Both the position numbers and the translations under genes were made by a program. From contig DATDCV010000723.1 in the NCBI GenBank assembly GCA_036524155.1, forward strand, positions 1 to 19,266: a stretch of 19,266 nucleotides of DNA. Reading direction: 5' to 3'. The notes beneath the pieces were generated by a model. The model was not told where the DNA came from and did not search any database. It saw only the letters and a program-made list of their open reading frames with translations. Shown in pieces: positions 6,207-12,978 of the stretch (positions within the stretch are counted from its first letter, which is position 1; every line of letters begins with the position of its first letter). Source of the stretch: DATDCV01 sp036524155. GTDB lineage: Bacteria > Verrucomicrobiota > Verrucomicrobiia > Limisphaerales > UBA8199.

Positions 6207-8348
6207 ATGGCGAATGCTGCTCTATCTTGCGCACAGTGCGGCGGCGGTCTGCCGACGAATTTCCCGCGCGGCCTTTGCCCAAGGTGCGTCGCCCGGCTCG
6301 CCCTCGAATACCTGAACGACGACTTCCCTCCCGGGCTGACATATGGGAACCTTGATCCCGACAACCCACGGGGACGCTGTTTTGGCGATTACGAACTGCT
6401 GGAGGAGGTTGGACGCGGAGGAATGGGCGTCGTTTTCAAAGCCAGGCAACTCAGCCTCAACCGGGTCGTCGCCGTGAAGATGCTGCTGCATGGCAGCTTC
6501 TCGAGTCCCGAATACGTCAAACGGTTTCACGCCGAAGCTGAAGCAGCAGCCGGCCTGCAGCACCCAAACATCGTCGCCATCCACGAGATCGGCATGGTTG
6601 AGGGACTGCACTTTTTCTCAATGGAATATGTCGAGGGTCCGAGCCTTGCCCAGATTGCCTGTGACAGCCCCTTGCCAGCGCCTCGGGCTGCCCGCTATGT
6701 CGAGTCGCTCGCGCGAGCGATTCACTACGCGCACGAGCGCGGAATCCTGCATCGTGACCTCAAACCGTCCAACATCATTCTCGATGCATCCGGCCAGCCA
6801 CGGATCACTGATTTCGGTCTGGCCAAGAGGCTTTCTGGGGACTCCGACCTGACACTCAGCGGCCAGGTCCTGGGGGCCCCGGCCTACATGGCACCAGAGC
6901 AAGCCGCCGGCAAACGCGCCAATGTCGGTGTTCCCAGCGATGTTTACGCTCTGGGAGCGATCCTGTATTTTTTGCTGGAGGGCCGTCCGCCTTTTGCGGC
7001 TGAGACCCTGCCCGAAATCCTCGTGCGAGTCCAAACGCAACCGCCCGCGCCGCTCCTGAACGCAGCGATTCCCCCTGATCTGAAAGCCATTTGCCTTAAA
7101 TGCCTGAAGAAAGACCCCGGCAGCCGATACCCGTCCGCGTCAGCACTGGCGGAAGACTTGCGCCGCTGGCTGGCCGGAGAACCTGTTTTTGCCGCCCGGC
7201 GGGATGCACCCAAACCACTCCTTTCCTCGACGATGGGCATTCCGCGAGCGCTTTGGGTGATGGGAGCGGTCGCATCGGCTGTGCTCCTGGTTCTGTTCGG
7301 GCGGACCGCGTTCGATGGCCGAGATCAGGGGGCCTCTGTGACCGGGCCATCGCAGGGACAGACGAGCGATACCCCATCTCCCGCCGATGCATCCGGCGTC
7401 GTTCAGCCCCCTAAGATCCGTGCAGGAGTAGAAGTCGCCTGGAGCCGCGGACCCGACCTGCCGAAAGTGCACGAGGAATCCAGTGTTGCGATTCTGAAGG
7501 GCCGATTGTATGTCGTGGGGGGCCGTACCGGGCAGGGTGAGACTCACAAATGCGTTTCGGATGTGCAGGTCTACGATCCGGAGACCGACCTATGGAGCCA
7601 GGCGCCGTCCTTGCCCGTTGGATTGGCAGCAGTCGGTCTTGCCGGACATAACGGCTATCTGTACTGCCTTGGCGGTGTGCGCGAGCCCTACTGGTGGGGC
7701 TATCCCGTGGCCTCAGCTTATCGGTTCGACCCTGACCGGCGTGAATGGACCCGGCTCGCGGATATGCCTATCGCGCGTTCGAATTTCGCAGTCGGGGTGA
7801 TAGGCGACCGAATCTATTGTGCCGGGGGCAGTGTTTACTGGCCCGACGCCACCAGCCGGATCGATGCTTATGAAGCAGGAACAGATGAGTGGATTCACAG
7901 CGGGGTTATGCCCCAGCCGCGAGGCAGTTTTACCGGGGGGGTTTATCGGGGCCTACTCGTGCTTTTCCAGGGACTGCCAAGCGCAAAGCTTAGCCTCGAC
8001 CCTAACGTCTATGTTTTTGACCCCGGAACGCGTCAAATTACGACCCGATTTTCACTTCAGTCGAGACCAGGAAGCCCAGCGATTGTTCTGTTTGCGGACA
8101 ACTCCGGCATTTATTTTCTTGAGCAGGCAATCGACACCCCCTCTGCCACTCGCATTCGCCACCTGAACGTTGAAACCGGCGAGGTGCAGGTCTGCGAGCC
8201 GCCATCCTCCCTTGCCCGGCTCGTGGCGGCAGCCGCCTATGACGCAACGCACGCAGTTGCTTACATTCTGTCCTGCACAAGTGCCGAGAGTAACACCCGC
8301 GCCCTCGAGAAGGCCAGGGTCCTGGTCAAAGATGAAGCCACTCCATAA
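6207..8348 (+). CDS. Transmembrane Ser/Thr protein kinase with C-terminal Kelch-like sensor domain
   Basis: The 713-aa protein has four parts. A small zinc ribbon (CxxC at 8-11 and 24-27) is followed by a complete Hanks-type kinase domain, about 62-325. That domain has the glycine loop GRGGMG (69-74), catalytic Lys91, HRDLKPSN with Asp184, DFG at 202-204 and APE at 229-231, so it should be active. One membrane helix lies near 347-366. A linker then leads to about 300 residues outside the membrane with at least three Kelch-type repeats: LYVVGG with YDPETDLW, LYCLGG with FDPDRREW, and IYCAGG with YEAGTDEW. Kelch repeats form beta-propellers that bind proteins or sugars, so a sensor role is inferred. 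It follows the sigma gene by 75 nt and has its own motif upstream, suggesting feedback control. Confidence 0.93.
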   Translation: MANAALSCAQCGGGLPTNFPRGLCPRCVARLALEYLNDDFPPGLTYGNLDPDNPRGRCFGDYELLEEVGRGGMGVVFKARQLSLNRVVAVKMLLHGSFSSPEYVKRFHAEAEAAAGLQHPNIVAIHEIGMVEGLHFFSMEYVEGPSLAQIACDSPLPAPRAARYVESLARAIHYAHERGILHRDLKPSNIILDASGQPRITDFGLAKRLSGDSDLTLSGQVLGAPAYMAPEQAAGKRANVGVPSDVYALGAILYFLLEGRPPFAAETLPEILVRVQTQPPAPLLNAAIPPDLKAICLKCLKKDPGSRYPSASALAEDLRRWLAGEPVFAARRDAPKPLLSSTMGIPRALWVMGAVASAVLLVLFGRTAFDGRDQGASVTGPSQGQTSDTPSPADASGVVQPPKIRAGVEVAWSRGPDLPKVHEESSVAILKGRLYVVGGRTGQGETHKCVSDVQVYDPETDLWSQAPSLPVGLAAVGLAGHNGYLYCLGGVREPYWWGYPVASAYRFDPDRREWTRLADMPIARSNFAVGVIGDRIYCAGGSVYWPDATSRIDAYEAGTDEWIHSGVMPQPRGSFTGGVYRGLLVLFQGLPSAKLSLDPNVYVFDPGTRQITTRFSLQSRPGSPAIVLFADNSGIYFLEQAIDTPSATRIRHLNVETGEVQVCEPPSSLARLVAAAAYDATHAVAYILSCTSAESNTRALEKARVLVKDEATP

Positions 8349-8367
8349 GCCAGTGTCTCCCGCATTT

Positions 8368-8407
8368 TTTCTGTAATCAGCAGCTTTGATTTCCGTTGTA
8401 AAGGAGG
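8368..8407 (+). promoter_or_regulatory. Bipartite promoter-like motif, copy 2, ahead of the secreted-protein genes
   Basis: Box 1, TTTCTGTAATC (8368-8378), is identical to copy 1. Box 2, TTCCGTTGTAA (8391-8401), differs at one base, and the spacing of 12 is the same. The motif begins 19 bases after the kinase stop. A purine-rich AAAGGAGGAAGG (8400-8411) follows, but no reading frame starts there. The nearest downstream start is 8568, which would give a leader of about 160 bases. Same-strand orientation and position suggest that it drives the two secreted-protein genes. Confidence 0.58.
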
Positions 8408-8567
8408 AAGGGCGAAGCCAGCAGACACCCTGGACGGGCCGAAGAATAAGCCGCTTGGAGCAGATCGTTCATGGGGGGTCGACCATTCTGCCTACGCCCA
8501 CACGCTATGGGTCTGCTGACCGCAGAGACCCGTAACAAACGCTGCTCAGCCAAAACGAACAACGAGT

Positions 8568-9599
8568 ATGAACACGAAGATTAGTACTGCCTTGGTTCTG
8601 GCCGCCCTTAGCCTGGCAATCAACACAACCAGCCACGCCGATACCATTTACGTGGACCAACGTTATGGCCCCGGCGGGAACGGCACGCCGAGCGCACCTT
8701 ACGATACTATCCAGGCGGGGATCGATCATACCAACTCGGTGATGATCATCGTCTATCCTGGGACATACACCGAGCGGCTCTTTATCAACAAGAGCCTGAC
8801 AATAGTGGGGTATGACGGCCCTTACACCACGCGCATAGATGCCTCGGCAGGTGGCGATGCTGTGGTTCTCGCTCGTGGTCTGGCAGTAAATCTCCAGGGT
8901 CTGACCATCTCGAGCGGTAATCGCGGGCTCGTCCAACCCACAGAGGGCACACTGCATGTTCGGAACTGCATCTTCTGCGGGAATCAATCCCACGGCGTCT
9001 ATGTTGAGCGCAAAGAGGTGGCGAATTCGCCGGCGGTCTACATTGATAATTGTATTTGCGTCGCCAACGGGGGAAGTGGCCTGTTCGTAACTGTAGTGTA
9101 CACCTCTGGCTACTATAGGTACGTTAACACCCCAAATTTGAGGGCTTACAACAACATTTTTATCGGCAACCAACAGTTCGGAGTGAGTTCGGATTACAAT
9201 GGTTCCGCCGATCGAGTGGGAGAGGGAGCTTCGCTCGACTATAACGATTACGTCGCAAATGTTTCGGGCAACTATTCTTCGTTGTTCGGCTCCGGAAACC
9301 TGATATCTGCAGGACCGAACTCTTTTTCAATCGCACCTGATTTTGTAGGTGGCACCGCCTGCAACTCGGACTTCCGCCTGGTGCCCAGCTCGGTCTGCCG
9401 CAACGCCGGCCAGCCGGGCCTTGGTTGGCTGAACCCCGACGGCACCCGCAATGATATCGGCGCTTACGGCGGCCCTGGCGCGGCCACATTCTATACCAAC
9501 CCCAATGACGGGCCGGTCATTCGGAACGTGACGATCGATCAGGGGATGGTGCCCCGGGGCAGCACTTTCACCATCCGCGCCAAAGGGGCTGTTCGTTAA
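8568..9599 (+). CDS. Secreted right-handed beta-helix protein (DUF1565-like)
   Basis: The N-terminus is a Sec signal peptide: Lys after Met-Asn-Thr, a hydrophobic run LVLAALSLAI, and a likely cut after SHA at residue 24. The mature protein begins TIYVDQRYGPGGNGTPSAPY and continues DTIQAGID, the standard opening of secreted parallel beta-helix proteins, in which a Gly-rich first turn precedes the helix. Coil repeats follow: VYPGTYTERL, LTIVGYDG, LTISSGNRGL, VRNCIFCGN, IDNCICVANGGSGLF and AYNNIFIGN. The end includes NDIGAYGGPGA, common after such domains. These folds often bind or cut polysaccharides, but no pectate-lyase catalytic set is evident, so binding is as likely as catalysis. The 343 aa end in a short linker-like tail. 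Parts of the gene look more AT-rich than their neighbours by eye. Confidence 0.85.
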   Translation: MNTKISTALVLAALSLAINTTSHADTIYVDQRYGPGGNGTPSAPYDTIQAGIDHTNSVMIIVYPGTYTERLFINKSLTIVGYDGPYTTRIDASAGGDAVVLARGLAVNLQGLTISSGNRGLVQPTEGTLHVRNCIFCGNQSHGVYVERKEVANSPAVYIDNCICVANGGSGLFVTVVYTSGYYRYVNTPNLRAYNNIFIGNQQFGVSSDYNGSADRVGEGASLDYNDYVANVSGNYSSLFGSGNLISAGPNSFSIAPDFVGGTACNSDFRLVPSSVCRNAGQPGLGWLNPDGTRNDIGAYGGPGAATFYTNPNDGPVIRNVTIDQGMVPRGSTFTIRAKGAVR

Positions 9600-9633
9600 T
9601 TGCCGTTGAATCCTTGAACCTGAGCAACCGCTT

Positions 9634-11193
9634 ATGAAATCGCTCAGCCATTGGCCGAAGATCGCCCTGCCGGTGCTCGCCGCGTTTCTATTCGGATCAG
9701 TGTTTCAGGAGATCCACAGCCAGGAGTTCCTGAGGGCCGAATACCGTGTGGACGGAGGTCCTGCCTGGGCGATGTCACTGATCTCGTCCAACACAACGCC
9801 GCAATATCGGGAAGGCGAATTTGTCGCCGATGTGACCGCCGTCAACCTTGCCGTGGGACCGCATTATTACGAGGTCCGCTTGCGGGGCACGAACAACGTT
9901 TGGAGCGCCTGGCAAGGCGATTGGTTCCGCGTCTCCGGAGAAACACACCTGGTTGCCGCGGAGTGGTACGTGGATGCCGACCCCGGCTATGGCCTCGGGA
10001 CGCCGATCCTTGTTCCGGAGGACGGCGCCTGGGACGAATCGGAGGAGGACTTCGTCGTTCCCGGTGTCACGGTCACAAACCTGGAGGTTGGCCGGCACCA
10101 GTTGATCATTCGTGCCAAAGACTCTAACGGGGATTGGGGAATCCCCAGCCAAACAACCTTTTACGTTGCGCCGGCTGTGACCATCGCCGCCGCCGTCTGG
10201 ACGACGAACCTGATGGACTTTGGCGATCCAGCGCTGATTTTGCCTGCCACTAACCAAATGCAGGCGGCGGATGGCGCGTTTGACGAAGATTCGGAGGATA
10301 TGATCGCAACAGTGAACACCCTTGCTCTCGCCACCAACTATTGCCTGAACCGCACGCTGTATGTGCGCTGCCAGGACAGCCTCGGCCGGTGGAGCACACG
10401 CCAGGGCCTCTGGTTTGACGCGGCCGCGCAGACGTGGCGCTTTGATCCCGCCGCCGGCTGGGGAACAAACTCGCTCCCGCTCACAGTCTCGCCTGAGGTC
10501 GCTTCCTCCCCGGCGCCCGGCAACTGGAACCTTGTCGTGACCAGCAACAACTCGGTGGTCCTCGATTGGAACGACTGTCGGGGCATTAGCGGTTACGAAG
10601 TCTATTTCCGCTCCTCGCCTACCAACGCGCTCAACCTGGTTGCGGGCGGGTTCACCAACAGCACGCTGACCTTGGTGAACCTCCCTGCTTCGGGCAACGG
10701 CGAGTGGTTGATCCGGTCTATGGGTGATCCGGGTTGCGGGAGGGACGGGTCGCTCTGGCGGTTTGGCTTTGCTCAGCCCCGGCTCGATGATGCCGACCAG
10801 GACGGTCTGCCCGACGCCTGGGAACGCTCTTATTTTGTCAGTTTGAATGCCTTCAACGGTTCAACCGACCGTGACAACGATGGCTTTAAGGACTGGCAGG
10901 AGTGGGTAGCCGGCACTTCGCCTACGAACCGGCTCGATTACTTCATGACGCCAAGTTGCCGGCTCGGGTCATTCAATCCGTTCGTTGAGTTGCCCGCGAT
11001 GGTGTTGGACTGGCAGTCAGTTACCGGTAGAACCTACAACCTCTACTACGCGACTCAGCTTCAGAGCCCCGTCACCGTTTGGAGGCTGCTGGAGCAATTA
11101 CCCGGAACGGGCGGCAGCATCTCCTACACAAATGACTGGCCTGATCCGATCGGATTTTACTCCCTCGGTGTGAACATGCCTTCAAATCCGTAG
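9634..11193 (+). CDS. Secreted repeat protein with calcium-loop motifs
   Basis: The 519-aa product starts with a signal peptide (hydrophobic IALPVLAAFLFGSVF, likely cut near HSQ, residue 30). Three tandem repeats of about 70-85 residues follow. Each begins near Tyr/Trp and Asp with a G-x-G or D-P-x element (YVDADPGYGLGTPI, then DFGDPALIL), has an acidic middle (DESEEDFV, DEDSEDMI), and ends in L-x-V-R-x-x-D-S-x-G-x-W (LIIRAKDSNGDWG, LYVRCQDSLGRWS). A fibronectin-like stretch near 285-370 comes next. Then come two calcium-binding loops, DADQDGLPDAWE (about 386) and DRDNDGFKDWQEW (about 413), and a C-terminal beta domain ending in FYSLGV. Verrucomicrobial surface proteins are often built this way. 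It starts 34 nt after the beta-helix gene and so probably shares its transcript. An adhesion or substrate-binding role is inferred; no enzyme motif was seen. Confidence 0.8.
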   Translation: MKSLSHWPKIALPVLAAFLFGSVFQEIHSQEFLRAEYRVDGGPAWAMSLISSNTTPQYREGEFVADVTAVNLAVGPHYYEVRLRGTNNVWSAWQGDWFRVSGETHLVAAEWYVDADPGYGLGTPILVPEDGAWDESEEDFVVPGVTVTNLEVGRHQLIIRAKDSNGDWGIPSQTTFYVAPAVTIAAAVWTTNLMDFGDPALILPATNQMQAADGAFDEDSEDMIATVNTLALATNYCLNRTLYVRCQDSLGRWSTRQGLWFDAAAQTWRFDPAAGWGTNSLPLTVSPEVASSPAPGNWNLVVTSNNSVVLDWNDCRGISGYEVYFRSSPTNALNLVAGGFTNSTLTLVNLPASGNGEWLIRSMGDPGCGRDGSLWRFGFAQPRLDDADQDGLPDAWERSYFVSLNAFNGSTDRDNDGFKDWQEWVAGTSPTNRLDYFMTPSCRLGSFNPFVELPAMVLDWQSVTGRTYNLYYATQLQSPVTVWRLLEQLPGTGGSISYTNDWPDPIGFYSLGVNMPSNP

Positions 11194-11205
11194 TCTGAGA
11201 TCCGC

Positions 11206-11230
11206 CCTGGGGAGCCGCGGTCTTCCCAGG
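11206..11230 (+). terminator. Possible terminator hairpin after the secreted-protein genes
   Basis: An 8-bp stem (11206-11213 with 11223-11230, including one G-U pair) closes a 9-nt loop, 13 nt after the stop codon. A second small stem, AACCA/TGGTT at 11231-11246, follows. No clear T-run is present, so it would be a weak or factor-assisted terminator. Confidence 0.3.
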
Positions 11231-11250
11231 AACCACGAGACTGGTTCTCT

Positions 11251-11280
11251 CAAAACGAGCCTGTAGGGTTCTCTGCAGGC
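11251..11280 (-). terminator. Possible rho-independent terminator of the sugar-isomerase transcript
   Basis: Read on the minus strand, the hairpin 11280-11273 with 11266-11259 has 8 paired positions (one G-U) around a 6-nt loop. It is followed by TCGTTTTG, a short T-run. It sits 8 nt past the isomerase stop, a normal place for an intrinsic terminator, and faces the plus-strand hairpin of the convergent gene. Confidence 0.42.
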
Positions 11281-11288
11281 CAGCTCAT

Positions 11289-12203
11289 TCACCCAAAGAA
11301 CGGCGCCAGCACTTTCCGCGAGATCTTCAAGGAGCTTTGACGGCCAGCGAGGCTCTTGCCGAAGGTGTCGTCTTCCACTTCGATGCACACCGGACCGTCG
11401 TAGCCTACCGCGTAGAGCGCAGCCATGAACTTCCCCCAGTCGATGTCGCCGAAACCCGGGATGCGGGGTGTATGCCATTGTTTGGGAAAAGCGAAAATTC
11501 CGACTTCGTTGAGCTTCTCGGGATGCACGATCATGTCTTTTGCGTGAACGTGAAAGAGTTTCTCCCGGAACTCGCACAACGGGCTGAGTGGATCCATTCG
11601 CTGCAACACGAAATGTGAGGGGTCGTAATTCAGCCCGAAGTTCTTCGAGGGAATATCGCTGAACATGCGGCGCCAAATCACAGGTGATACCGCGAGATTC
11701 TTCCCGCCCGGCCACTCGTCGCGCGAAAAAGACATCGGGCAATTCTCGATGCCGACCTTGATGCCGTGATCCTCGGCGAACGAGATTACCGGCTTCCAGG
11801 TCTTCAGGAAGCGGGGCCAATTGTCATCCACCGTCCTGGTCCAATCGCGTCCGACAAATGTGTTGGCGTTCTTCAGGCCGAGTTTTTCCGCGGCCAGAAT
11901 CACCTTCTTAAAGTGGTCGACGGCTTTCTTCGACACCACCGGATCCGGATCCAGCGGGTTCGGATAATAACCCAGTCCCGAGATAGCGACGCCGTATTTC
12001 GCGCAGAGCGCGTTCACCTCTTCGGCCCCCGCCTTCGTGAGCCCGGTCACGTCCACGTGGGTCACCCCGGCGAAACGCCGTTCGGCCTTCCCCACGGGCC
12101 AGCACATGAGTTCGACACACCCAAAGCCCTCGTCACGCGCGAACGCGAGTACCTGTTCGAGGGAGAGGTCCGGTAGAATGGCGGAGACAAATCCGAGTTT
12201 CAT
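11289..12203 (-). CDS. Sugar phosphate isomerase/epimerase family TIM-barrel protein
   Basis: A 304-aa AP-endonuclease-2/xylose-isomerase-like TIM barrel. The likely metal ligands sit at strand ends in the usual order: Glu153 (VGIENCP), Asp194 with His197 (NYDPSHF), His218/His220 (FHVHAKD) and Glu275 (CIEVEDD). Family members epimerise or dehydrate keto-sugars and inositols with a divalent metal in the cytosol, and the exact substrate is not readable. The N-terminus MKLGFVSAILPDLSLEQVL is canonical. The gene follows vapC by 53 nt on the same strand. A Gfo/Idh/MocA dehydrogenase lies upstream of the toxin pair, and the two families often occur together in PVC sugar clusters. I infer that both serve oxidation and isomerisation of an unusual sugar. 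Confidence 0.88.
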   Translation of the reverse strand: MKLGFVSAILPDLSLEQVLAFARDEGFGCVELMCWPVGKAERRFAGVTHVDVTGLTKAGAEEVNALCAKYGVAISGLGYYPNPLDPDPVVSKKAVDHFKKVILAAEKLGLKNANTFVGRDWTRTVDDNWPRFLKTWKPVISFAEDHGIKVGIENCPMSFSRDEWPGGKNLAVSPVIWRRMFSDIPSKNFGLNYDPSHFVLQRMDPLSPLCEFREKLFHVHAKDMIVHPEKLNEVGIFAFPKQWHTPRIPGFGDIDWGKFMAALYAVGYDGPVCIEVEDDTFGKSLAGRQSSLKISRKVLAPFFG

Positions 12204-12256
12204 AGATGCCCGATGGTTTAGAGTTCAAGGCGAGTAGTCCAGAACGAAAGCAGGCT

Positions 12257-12655
12257 CTACACCTCGAGCCGATCCGTCACCCGGAGACCCGGGATTCTGC
12301 CGAAATGCTGGTCGTAGGTCAGCACGACCGCATTGAGGCGCCGTGCGGCGCACGCGATCAACACATCGGTCAACGGCAACACGTTTCCTGCGCGGTCCAG
12401 TTCCCAAAGTGTTTGTTCCGCCTCCTGCCACAAGCGGTTATCGGTCGGAATATTCAGCATCACATCCCAAAACGCCTGAAACCGCTGCCGCACTCTCTCC
12501 GGCCTCAGCGCGCGCCCCACCTCACAACGGACCACCCCGCAGACCGCCAGGTCCCGCGTGGCCGCCGCCAGGGCCAGCGACCTCAACGGGTCCTGGCCCT
12601 GGCGCAGCAGCGAAATATAATAGCTGCTGTCAGCGAGAACGGGGCTTGCGGCCAT
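12257..12655 (-). CDS. vapC: PIN-domain toxin, VapC family
   Basis: At 132 aa this has normal VapC size. The four acidic residues of the PIN nuclease site are all present: Asp9 (VLADSSYYI), Glu45 (RCEVGRAL), Asp97 (LPLTDVLIA) and Asp115 (LTYDQHF). PIN toxins cut RNA, commonly tRNA or rRNA, when the antitoxin is lost. The ATG at 12655 lies inside the 3' end of vapB, overlapping by 26 nt, the typical coupled arrangement of toxin-antitoxin operons. Nothing suggests inactivation. It ends 53 nt before the isomerase gene, so read-through between them is possible. Confidence 0.88.
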   Translation of the reverse strand: MAASPVLADSSYYISLLRQGQDPLRSLALAAATRDLAVCGVVRCEVGRALRPERVRQRFQAFWDVMLNIPTDNRLWQEAEQTLWELDRAGNVLPLTDVLIACAARRLNAVVLTYDQHFGRIPGLRVTDRLEV

Positions 12656-12887
12656 AGGTCACCGGGGTTTCAGCGCGGCGCAGCGCAGCGAGGTCATACG
12701 CCGGATCAATAGCCTCTTTCAACTCCTCAGGCCCCATCCCCAAACCGGCTGCGCTGAGCCTGACCAGCTCGGCCTTCCTGTCCATTTCTCTCAACGCGAG
12801 GTCGATCGCCTTGGTCTTGCTGGTGGCGCCGGTTGCCACCATCACCCTGGTCAACAACTTCTCGTCAATGTACAATGTCATCTTCAT
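12630..12887 (-). CDS. vapB: VapB-type antitoxin
   Basis: The first 40 residues (MKMTLYIDEKLLTRVM, then SKTKAIDLALREMDRKAEL) form the short beta strand and two helices of a ribbon-helix-helix-like VapB DNA-binding domain. The C-terminal half (AIDPAYDLAALRRAE onward) should wrap the toxin. The length is 85 aa from the ATG at 12887. A TTG at 12896 is also in frame, but it lies in the promoter spacing and would precede the predicted transcript start; the ATG at 12881 is a second choice. The antitoxin binds VapC and, with it, represses the shared promoter through the palindromes just upstream. Confidence 0.87.
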   Translation of the reverse strand: MKMTLYIDEKLLTRVMVATGATSKTKAIDLALREMDRKAELVRLSAAGLGMGPEELKEAIDPAYDLAALRRAETPVTYGRKPRSR

Positions 12888-12923
12888 GCCATACAATATA
12901 TGGCATCAATGCCATATCGTCAA
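12886..12923 (-). promoter_or_regulatory. vapBC promoter with overlapping palindromic operators
   Basis: On the minus strand a -35 box TTGACG (12923-12918) is followed after exactly 17 bases by a -10 box TATATT (12900-12895), predicting a start near 12888. Three alternating half-sites cover the spacer, the -10 and the start: ATGCCATA (12886-12893), ATATGGCAT (12898-12906) and ATGCCATAT (12909-12917), read on the plus strand. The last two form a perfect 9-bp inverted repeat with a 2-base centre. Binding of VapB-VapC here would block the polymerase. Confidence 0.72.
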
Positions 12924-12978
12924 TCAGATCTTTTCGCCGGTGGCCTCGCCTCCGGATACGGCCTCCGCAGTCCAAATC

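Noticed and set aside
8471..8584. Small 37-codon frame overlapping the beta-helix start
   Set aside because: No Shine-Dalgarno at a sensible distance and no recognisable content; kept only as a possible leader element.
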